From JBBQYD01 sp942493075 (GTDB lineage Bacteria > Verrucomicrobiota > Verrucomicrobiia > Limisphaerales > UBA8199): a stretch of DNA of 64,000 bases. The stretch lies in assembly GCA_942493075.1 (NCBI GenBank), contig OW818681.1, forward strand, positions 3,472,001 through 3,536,000. Direction: 5' to 3'. Shown here piece after piece: positions 16,001 through 22,875 of the stretch; positions within the stretch are counted from its first letter, which is position 1; every line of letters starts with the position of its first letter. The notes beneath the pieces were generated by a model. The model did no database searches. It was not told the DNA's origin and saw only the letters and a list, made by a program, of their open reading frames with translations. A program made the translations under genes and the position numbers.

Positions 16001-17239
16001 ATGAATGCATCCAACTCCTCTACACAGCTCTGTTCACCCCTGACACGCCGCCGTTTTCTCGCAGGCACAACTGCTTCGGTGGCCGCTTTGAACCTCTTCC
16101 CATCCATCCTGACTCAAGCCGAGGAAACAGGTCCCAGGCTGAATATCGGTTTGATCGGCTGCGGCGGCCGTGGACGCTGGATCGCGAATCTCTTCCTGAA
16201 ATCCAACAAATACAAGCTGACGGCTTTGGCGGACTACTTTCCGGATAAACTGGAGGCGGCAGGAAAGCAATTTAATGTGCCGGAAGGCATGCGCTTTTCC
16301 GGATTGAACGGCTACCAACGTCTCCTCGAAACGCCCGTCGATGCAGTGGTAATTGAGACGCCGCCCTACTTCCATCCGGAACAGGCGGCGGCAGCCATTC
16401 AAGCAGGCAAGCATGTTTACCTGGCCAAACCTGCCGCAGTTGATGTCCCTGGTTGTCTCTCAATTGAAGCAACCGGTCGCACCGCCACCCAACGCAACCT
16501 ATGTTTCCTGGTCGATTTCCAGACCCGCACTCACCAGTTGTATCAGCAGGTCATCGGCATGATGCATCAAGGAGCTCTCGGCAAGTTGATTGCACTTGAG
16601 GCGAACTACCATTGCGGTCCGACTTTTGACGACATCGATAAGCAGCTCCGTGATGCCCCGAACGACCCGGAAGTCCGGCTGCGCGCATGGGGGGTGAGCC
16701 GGCTGCTCTCCGGCGACGTCATTACTGAGCAGAACATTCATGCGCTGGATGTCGCATGCTGGATGCTCGGGCAGGACCCAGTTGAAGCCTGGGGAACCGG
16801 CGGAAAGAAGCGCGATTTCGTGGGCGATTGCTGGGATCACTTCTCTGTTGTTTACAAATTCCCCAATGATCTCTTGCTGACGTTTAACTCGCACCAATCA
16901 GGATTCGGTTACGATGACATCATGTGCAGGGCCTATGGAGAGCTTGGCACTATTGACACTCACTATTTCGGCACGGTAACCCTCCGCACCAAGGAAGAAC
17001 GCATCTCAGCCGAGGTCGGCAGTCTTTACAGTAGCGGCGCTATCGCCAACATCGAAGCCTTCCACGAATCCATCATCCAGAAGAACTTTTCAAATCCGAC
17101 GGTTGCGCAGAGTGTTCGGAGCAATCTCACCACCATTCTTGGGCGCACCGCAGCCTATCGCGGATCAACCGTCACATGGAAACAAATGATGCGCAAGAGC
17201 GAGGTCTTCAAACCGGATCTCAAGGGCCTCAAGGCCTGA
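16001..17239 (+). CDS. Tat-exported Gfo/Idh/MocA-family oxidoreductase
   Basis: The 412-residue product begins with a twin-arginine signal (LTRRRFLAGTTASVAALNLF, residues about 14-33), so it is probably exported folded with its cofactor. A Rossmann segment follows (LNIGLIGCGGRGRWIANLFL, residues about 47-66), typical of NAD(P)-dependent Gfo/Idh/MocA enzymes. The usual EKP signature appears as LAKPAAVD: Lys is kept but Glu is replaced by Ala. The C-terminal half has the substrate-domain motif EQNIHALDVACWMLGQDP. These exported paralogues are abundant in Planctomycetes and Verrucomicrobia and act on sugars or sugar-like compounds, but the substrate here is unknown. It converges with the glycerate kinase gene 34 bases downstream. 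Confidence 0.92.
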   Translation: MNASNSSTQLCSPLTRRRFLAGTTASVAALNLFPSILTQAEETGPRLNIGLIGCGGRGRWIANLFLKSNKYKLTALADYFPDKLEAAGKQFNVPEGMRFSGLNGYQRLLETPVDAVVIETPPYFHPEQAAAAIQAGKHVYLAKPAAVDVPGCLSIEATGRTATQRNLCFLVDFQTRTHQLYQQVIGMMHQGALGKLIALEANYHCGPTFDDIDKQLRDAPNDPEVRLRAWGVSRLLSGDVITEQNIHALDVACWMLGQDPVEAWGTGGKKRDFVGDCWDHFSVVYKFPNDLLLTFNSHQSGFGYDDIMCRAYGELGTIDTHYFGTVTLRTKEERISAEVGSLYSSGAIANIEAFHESIIQKNFSNPTVAQSVRSNLTTILGRTAAYRGSTVTWKQMMRKSEVFKPDLKGLKA

Positions 17240-17273
17240 GCAGCCAACTCAACGTAAAAACATCCGGCGGCCC

Positions 17274-18392
17274 TCAGCCCTGAATCGTCAGGGTCCGGGC
17301 TGTTTCACGAGAGAGCCTTTCCAGCCATCGACGCGGCTCCTTCAGCGCCTTGTCTTCACTGGTAAGATCCAGCAACCCTGCAGCCGTTTTAAAGACCCCG
17401 GAGTGTCGAACTCGGGCGTCGATCGCACCTCCCAGGCAGAGACAAGGAATCCGCCGCTTTTTGCATAGCTCCGCAAGCCTGCCAACCCCCTTCCCCATCA
17501 AGCTGGATGAATCCACCTTCCCTTCCCCAGTAATGACCAGGTCCGCCCTCTCAAGCTGCTTCGGCAGTCCAGCTAACTTTGCGAACGCTTCAAACCCTGG
17601 CTCCAGTTTGGCTCCTAGAAACGCCTGTAAACCGAACGACAAGCCTCCCGCCGCCCCAGACCCAGGTAAACTCGCAAGATCACACCCCAATCCATTGGCG
17701 ACGACTTTGGCAAGACGGGCCAGACCCTTTTCTGCCAACGGGATGTCCTGAGGGCGGAGACCCTTCTGAGGGCCATAAACCCTGGTCGCTCCCTTCAGCC
17801 CCAACAACGGGTTTGTGACATCTGCGACAACTGTCAGGCGCTCGATTCCGAGCGAGGCAGCAGGTTTGCTGATCTTCCAGAGACGCGTCAGTTCGGGCCA
17901 TTCCGTAATCATGGCTCCGCGGCGATCTCGAAAATCCCAACCAAGGCTCCGTGCCAGGCCAAACCCGCCGTCGTTGGTCGCACTTCCTCCCACACCGACG
18001 AGGCACCGCCGGGCGCCTGAGCGCGCAACCTCCGCGAGCACTCCTCCCAAACCGAAGGTATCGAGTTGGAACGGATGGTATTCCCCGTGGGGCAGCATGG
18101 CCAACCCGATCACAGAGGCCGATTCGACTATCGCTGTGCCATTTTCAGCGAGCCACCACGAAGCGCGGCATGGACGGTGCGCCGCATCAATCGTCATTAC
18201 GCGCTTCTTCTTCGCGTTGAGCAACTGTCCCGTCACAATGCCAAAACCATCGCCCCCGTCGGACATCGGCAGCAAAGTCAGAACGTCCTGTGGACGCTCC
18301 TTTCTCCACCCGGAGGCAATTGAACCGGCGGCTTGCGCCGCAGTCAACGTGCCCTTGAACTTGTCCGGTATAATCAAAACGCGCAAAGCCAT
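17274..18392 (-). CDS. Glycerate kinase (GarK/GlxK family)
   Basis: This 372-residue protein phosphorylates D-glycerate, feeding glyoxylate or sugar-acid carbon into lower glycolysis (2-phosphoglycerate in the GarK/GlxK family). The start at 18392 gives MALRVLIIPDKFKGTLTAAQ, matching the usual family N-terminus; upstream in-frame codons add only ten atypical residues. Family hallmarks are LPMSDGGDGF, GGSATNDGGFGLARSLGWDF and GSGAAGGLSFGLQAFLGAKL, then VITGEGKVDSSSLMGKGVG near the C-terminus. Length is normal for the family. It is cytoplasmic. It is transcribed divergently from the glutaredoxin gene across about 80 bases, and no other glycerate or glyoxylate genes are adjacent. Confidence 0.93.
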   Translation of the reverse strand: MALRVLIIPDKFKGTLTAAQAAGSIASGWRKERPQDVLTLLPMSDGGDGFGIVTGQLLNAKKKRVMTIDAAHRPCRASWWLAENGTAIVESASVIGLAMLPHGEYHPFQLDTFGLGGVLAEVARSGARRCLVGVGGSATNDGGFGLARSLGWDFRDRRGAMITEWPELTRLWKISKPAASLGIERLTVVADVTNPLLGLKGATRVYGPQKGLRPQDIPLAEKGLARLAKVVANGLGCDLASLPGSGAAGGLSFGLQAFLGAKLEPGFEAFAKLAGLPKQLERADLVITGEGKVDSSSLMGKGVGRLAELCKKRRIPCLCLGGAIDARVRHSGVFKTAAGLLDLTSEDKALKEPRRWLERLSRETARTLTIQG

Positions 18393-18475
18393 GGGATGCC
18401 AGCCTGAGCTCCATAACAACAAGCGTCAATTTGAATATTCCGTTCCATGTGTCATTATAGGGGCGAATTGTTACT

Positions 18476-18814
18476 ATGAACAAACCGCATATAATCGCTT
18501 ATCTGAAACCCACCTGCGGCTGGAGCCAGGGCGTCCGCGCCGCTCTCCGCAAGTATGAGCTCCCTTTCGAAGACCGTGACATTATTCGAGACCCCGCACA
18601 GCGCCAGGAAATGATCCAAAAGAGCGGTCAAAACCTGAGTCCCTGCGTCGAGGTTAACGGGCATCTGCTTGCTGACGTGAGCGGGGAGGAAGTCGAAAAC
18701 TACCTGTTGGAACAAGGCTTGGTGCAGGCAACCGCAAAGCCTGCCGACATGCCGCTGAACCAGCCCTGTCCGAACGAGCTGCCGGTGGCAGAAGCCACCC
18801 CTGCTCGTTATTGA
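18476..18814 (+). CDS. Glutaredoxin-like protein, CGWS active site
   Basis: This 112-residue thioredoxin-fold protein has its active-site motif near the N-terminus (YLKPTCGWSQGVRAAL). Only the first cysteine of the CxxC pair is kept, with Ser in the second place, as in monothiol glutaredoxins. SPCVEVNGHLLADVSGEEVE aligns with the usual cis-Pro and glutathione-binding region, although the TVP motif is altered. The last about 30 residues are a Pro-rich tail. A likely role is deglutathionylation or redox relay in the cytoplasm. The gene has a possible promoter upstream (TTGAAT at 18431 and TATAGG at 18456, long spacer) and a strong terminator directly downstream, so it is probably monocistronic. 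Confidence 0.85.
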   Translation: MNKPHIIAYLKPTCGWSQGVRAALRKYELPFEDRDIIRDPAQRQEMIQKSGQNLSPCVEVNGHLLADVSGEEVENYLLEQGLVQATAKPADMPLNQPCPNELPVAEATPARY

Positions 18815-18831
18815 ATCGAAAAATAAACTCC

Positions 18832-18859
18832 AAGGCGCACCGAACTGGTGCGCCTTTTT
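18832..18859 (+). terminator. Rho-independent terminator after the glutaredoxin gene
   Basis: A perfect 10-bp stem (AAGGCGCACC pairing with GGTGCGCCTT) with a 5-base loop is followed by a T run, 17 bases after the glutaredoxin stop. It separates that gene from panC. Confidence 0.9.
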
Positions 18860-18947
18860 GTTTTCACGCCTCTTCACCGTCTTTGAGCCTCTCTGCCCCT
18901 GAGATTTAACATTGCCAGTCTTACCGCTCTGTACCAATGATAGCCCC

Positions 18948-19811
18948 GTGAAAACGGTTACGTCCGTATCGTCCATGCAACGGCTGGCCAAGCGCTGGCA
19001 GCAGGAAAAGGTGAAAATCGGCTTCGTGCCGACCATGGGTTATTTACACGAAGGTCATTTGAGCCTGGTGCAGCGGGCTCGTCAATTGGCCGGTCCCAAG
19101 GGTTGTGTCGTCGTAAGCATATTTGTCAATCCAACGCAGTTCGCACCGAACGAAGATCTCGCCAAATATCCTCGTGATTTTGCACGAGATTCGCGCTTGT
19201 GCCGTCAAGCTGGTGTCGATGTGATCTTCGCTCCGACGGCTGAGGAGATGTATCCGAAGCAGGAGGGCTCTGGATTCAGCAGCTACATCGTGGAAGAAGA
19301 TCTCTCCCGCAGCATGGAAGGCGTCACCCGGCCTACCCACTTCCGAGGTGTAACCACCGTTGTAGGTAAACTGTTCAATATCGTTCTGCCCGATGTTGCG
19401 GTTTTCGGAGCCAAGGATTTTCAACAGGCCTCTGTCATTAAACGGATGGTGAGGGACCTGAATTTCCCTCTCAAGGTTGTGGTTGCGCCTACCCTTCGTG
19501 AGCCGGATGGGTTGGCCATGAGTTCGCGAAACAAGTATCTGGAGGGAGATCAGAGAGTCCAGGCCCTGGTGTTATCTGAAGCGCTAAAGCGCGCTCGCAG
19601 CCGCGCCCATTCTGGCAAATCAATGACCGCCGATAGATTACGAGGCGAGCTTGCCAAACTGATTGCTTCCAAACCAGCCGCGCGCCTTGATTACGTTGAG
19701 TTTTTTGATCCTGAGACACTGCAACCGGTACGCAAGATTCAGCCCGGCGTGCAGATGGCCCTGGCAGTATATGTCGGTAAAACCCGCCTGATCGATAACG
19801 CCAGCCTCTAA
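18948..19811 (+). CDS. panC: Pantoate--beta-alanine ligase
   Basis: PanC condenses pantoate and beta-alanine using ATP in pantothenate (CoA precursor) synthesis, in the cytoplasm. I choose the GTG at 18948 (287 aa), which matches the normal family length; a TTG at 18912 and an ATG at 18975 are in frame. Motifs are clear: GFVPTMGYLHEGHLSLVQRA with the HxGH nucleotide-binding signature, FVNPTQFAPNEDLAKYPRD, VFGAKDFQQASVIKRMVRDL, and REPDGLAMSSRNKYL, the KMSKS-like loop. It follows the glutaredoxin terminator and lies 8 bases before nadB, so the two cofactor-biosynthesis genes are probably cotranscribed. panB and panD are not nearby. Confidence 0.96.
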   Translation: MKTVTSVSSMQRLAKRWQQEKVKIGFVPTMGYLHEGHLSLVQRARQLAGPKGCVVVSIFVNPTQFAPNEDLAKYPRDFARDSRLCRQAGVDVIFAPTAEEMYPKQEGSGFSSYIVEEDLSRSMEGVTRPTHFRGVTTVVGKLFNIVLPDVAVFGAKDFQQASVIKRMVRDLNFPLKVVVAPTLREPDGLAMSSRNKYLEGDQRVQALVLSEALKRARSRAHSGKSMTADRLRGELAKLIASKPAARLDYVEFFDPETLQPVRKIQPGVQMALAVYVGKTRLIDNASL

Positions 19812-19819
19812 CTATTCAC

Positions 19820-21421
19820 ATGAGAGAATTCGACTATTTGGTTCTGGGCAGCGGAATTGCCGGGCTGTCATTTGCGTTGCAGGTCGCGCCCCACGGGCGC
19901 GTAGCCATCATCACGAAGAAGGATCGCGCGGAGTCCAACACCAATTACGCGCAAGGCGGGATAGCTGCCGTCACAAGCAAGGAAGACTCGTTTGAGCTAC
20001 ACGTGCGCGATACTTTAGAAGCCGGAGCCGGGCTCTGCAAGGAGTCCGTTGTCCGAACCATCATCGAGGAAGGTCCACCGCGGATTGCGGAACTTATAGA
20101 CCTGGGGATGCAGTTCTCCGAACGGATCATCTCTCCGGCAAACGGCACTAAAGAACTGGATCTGGGAAAAGAAGGCGGCCATTCCAAACGCCGGATTCTT
20201 CATGCGAAAGATGTCACAGGCAGGGAGATTGAACGCGCCTTGCTTGCCGCCGTTGCGCGTCAACCCGCGATCCAAATTTTCGAGAACCACACCGCAATCG
20301 ACCTGATCACGAGCCAGAAACTTGGCTACGTGGGAACCAACCGCTGCCTGGGTGTGCACGTGTTGAATAATCTGTCCGGAGAGGTGGAGACATTCTCGGC
20401 CCCGGCCACGTTGCTTGCCACCGGCGGCTGCGGGAAGGTGTATCTTTATACTACGAACCCGGACATTGCCACAGGCGATGGCGTGGCCATGGCATACCGC
20501 GCTGGGGCAGCCGTGGCGAACATGGAGTTCATTCAGTTCCATCCCACTTGCCTCTATCATCCGACAGCCAAATCATTCCTCATCAGCGAGGCAGTGCGCG
20601 GCGAAGGTGGCGTCCTGAAATCCACCAGCGGCGTCGAGTTCATGGAGAAAGCGCATCCGCTCAAGTCATTGGCCCCGCGCGATATAGTTGCTCGCGCCAT
20701 TGACAGCGAAATGAAACAAACCGGCGCGGATTACGTGCATTTGGATATTACGCATAAGCCGGCGCGGTTCATCATGGACCGATTTCCGAATATCTATCAG
20801 ACCTGCCTTCGATTCGGTTTGGACATAACGAAGGACCCTATTCCAGTTGTGCCGGCAGCGCATTACCAATGCGGTGGGGTGCTCACAAATGTGGATGGCG
20901 AAACTGATATTCCCGGGCTCTTTGCGGTTGGTGAAGTGGCGTGCACGGGATTACACGGAGCCAATCGCCTGGCTAGCAATTCTTTGCTGGAGGCGCTGGT
21001 GTGTGGTAACCGGGCTGCACGCAAGATTCGTGAGAAACAACTGCAACCGGCTGGTTTTCCAATCCCACCATGGCAATCCGCAAAGGCCCACAATCCTGAC
21101 GAAATGGTGGTAGTTTCTCACAACTGGGATGAAATCAGGCGCGCGATGTGGGACTACGTAGGAATCGTCCGCACAAACAAACGCCTGCAACGAGCCCAAA
21201 AACGGATCGCCAACCTGCAGGAGGAAATCCACGAGTATTATTGGGATTTCAAGGTGACTCGCGATCTGCTCGAGCTGCGAAATATCGCCACCGTGGCACA
21301 GTTGATCGTCGAGAGTGCCCTTCAGCGGCCCGAGAGCCGAGGGCTGAATTACAATCTCGATTTCCCCGAACCGAATCCTGAGTGGGCTCAGCGGGACACG
21401 GTTGTGCGCAAGAAGCCCTGA
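19820..21421 (+). CDS. nadB: L-aspartate oxidase
   Basis: NadB oxidises L-aspartate to iminoaspartate with FAD, the first step of de novo NAD synthesis. The 533-residue product begins with the FAD-binding motif LVLGSGIAGLSFALQVA and has ESNTNYAQGGIAAV, then HSKRRILHAKDVTGREIERA, EFIQFHPTCLYHP, the active-site region PVVPAAHYQCGGVLTNVDG, and TGLHGANRLASNSLLEALVC. The C-terminal helical domain (RRAMWDYVGIVRTNKRL) is intact. Length and motif order are normal. It is 8 bases downstream of panC. nadA and nadC are not in the window. Confidence 0.97.
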   Translation: MREFDYLVLGSGIAGLSFALQVAPHGRVAIITKKDRAESNTNYAQGGIAAVTSKEDSFELHVRDTLEAGAGLCKESVVRTIIEEGPPRIAELIDLGMQFSERIISPANGTKELDLGKEGGHSKRRILHAKDVTGREIERALLAAVARQPAIQIFENHTAIDLITSQKLGYVGTNRCLGVHVLNNLSGEVETFSAPATLLATGGCGKVYLYTTNPDIATGDGVAMAYRAGAAVANMEFIQFHPTCLYHPTAKSFLISEAVRGEGGVLKSTSGVEFMEKAHPLKSLAPRDIVARAIDSEMKQTGADYVHLDITHKPARFIMDRFPNIYQTCLRFGLDITKDPIPVVPAAHYQCGGVLTNVDGETDIPGLFAVGEVACTGLHGANRLASNSLLEALVCGNRAARKIREKQLQPAGFPIPPWQSAKAHNPDEMVVVSHNWDEIRRAMWDYVGIVRTNKRLQRAQKRIANLQEEIHEYYWDFKVTRDLLELRNIATVAQLIVESALQRPESRGLNYNLDFPEPNPEWAQRDTVVRKKP

Positions 21422-21587
21422 CGGCGCTTGGACTGACACCGAATCTGGCCTTGCTCCAGGCGTTATCCAGCGCGCTGTCGTTCGCCAAAAAACGGTCGAA
21501 GAATCACAAAATGCGATTGCATCGCGATTGCAGAATTTCTTCAAATCTCGTAGCCGGCAGCGTGTCGCTGGCGTCTTAAGTATTGTT

Positions 21588-22868
21588 ATGCTCGCACATA
21601 CGCTGGGAACTCACTTGAAGGGCGCGGCTTCGAAGACAGACCGAAGCGCGGCTCCTGGCGCCGAAAACCAGCCGTTTCCAGCTCCGGCCCACAACGCCTT
21701 CTGCCCGCGATTTACGGTGCTTGAACACGACGATTTCTTCCGGGTTGTCGTTGTGCTTCATGCGAAGGCGGATCAGAACATCGAACAGCAACTCGCTTGC
21801 GTGCTGACACAGGTTAAAGCTCTGTTGCAGAGTTATCCTGGAGCCAGGGTCATCCAGCAATCAGCGTTCTTACACTCTATCCATGATCAGGCAGTCTGTG
21901 AGAAAGCCTTTCAACAGTTTTATGGTGATGAACCACCCGTAACCAGTTTCGTCTGGCAAGCCCCAGCAGATGGAAGCGCAGTGGCATTAGAAGTCTGGAT
22001 TGTAGGCGGACCGAATGTGTATTTTGAACGTTTCGGAGCCAACACCCAAGCAGTTACCTGCGGCAAAGTCCGCTGGATTTACTGCACCGACTCTCACCCC
22101 GAAGTGGCTCAGAATGTTCATGCGGCGACTCAGGCAGGGTTCTCTCGTTTGATTAAGGAGCTACGGCACGCTGGTTCGGGCTTTGAAGATGTGGTCCGCA
22201 CCTGGTTGTACCTTGGAGGGATTACCGAGGCAGATGGCGACAGTCAGCGGTACATGGAGCTCAATCGTGCACGCGCCGACTATTACCAAACGGTTCAATT
22301 TGGACAAAACTGGTCGCGGCCTCTTTCTTGTTCTCATTATCCGGCCAGCACCGGGATCGGGATGAATGGCCGTGGCGTCCTCCTGACGTGCCTCGCCCTG
22401 CAAAGCCATCGCGAAGACATCCTCATCCGGGCTCTGGAAAACCCGCAACAAACCCCTGCTTACGACTATAGTCAAGGCTACTCGCCTCAAAGCCCGAAAT
22501 TCTCGCGCGCCATGGCGCTCCGCGTCGGCAAGAGTCTTACAACATGGGTTTCCGGGACCGCGAGCATTGTAAAATCGGAAAGCTGCCACTGTGGCGACAT
22601 TTCTAAGCAAACGGATCAAACCATCGACAACATCGCTCACCTCATCAGCACCGAGAACCTCGCAACACACGGGTTGGGCAAACCGAGTTCTGGACTTGAG
22701 AGCATGGCGAAACTGCGGGTTTACATAAAAAACCCCGAAGATTACGCCGCCTGCCGAAGCATTTGCGAAAAACGGCTCCCGGCTGTTCCTATCCTCTATT
22801 CCATCGCTGACGTGTGCCGCCCGGAACTCCTGGTGGAGATCGAGGGCGTAGCCTTTACCAAGCTCTGA
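21588..22868 (+). CDS. Chorismatase-like protein (FkbO/Hyg5/XanB2 family, RidA-type fold)
   Basis: From the ATG at 21588 the product is 426 residues; an in-frame start at 21402 would overlap nadB and add an atypical extension. The C-terminal part has a RidA/YjgF-like pattern (KLRVYIKNPEDYAACRSICE, then LVEIEGVAF). The whole order RTWLYLGGI, YMELNRARADYY, SHYPASTGIGMNGRG and DVCRPELLVEIEG is that of chorismatases, which hydrolyse chorismate to a dihydrobenzoate (FkbO) or hydroxybenzoates (Hyg5, XanB2). The Cys at residue 410, seven residues before Glu417, fits the Cys/Glu pair of the Hyg5-type, 3-hydroxybenzoate-forming branch; that subtype is inference. A RidA-like role not using chorismate remains possible. 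It converges with treY, 7 bases away. Confidence 0.7.
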   Translation: MLAHTLGTHLKGAASKTDRSAAPGAENQPFPAPAHNAFCPRFTVLEHDDFFRVVVVLHAKADQNIEQQLACVLTQVKALLQSYPGARVIQQSAFLHSIHDQAVCEKAFQQFYGDEPPVTSFVWQAPADGSAVALEVWIVGGPNVYFERFGANTQAVTCGKVRWIYCTDSHPEVAQNVHAATQAGFSRLIKELRHAGSGFEDVVRTWLYLGGITEADGDSQRYMELNRARADYYQTVQFGQNWSRPLSCSHYPASTGIGMNGRGVLLTCLALQSHREDILIRALENPQQTPAYDYSQGYSPQSPKFSRAMALRVGKSLTTWVSGTASIVKSESCHCGDISKQTDQTIDNIAHLISTENLATHGLGKPSSGLESMAKLRVYIKNPEDYAACRSICEKRLPAVPILYSIADVCRPELLVEIEGVAFTKL

Positions 22869-22875
22869 TCCCGCC

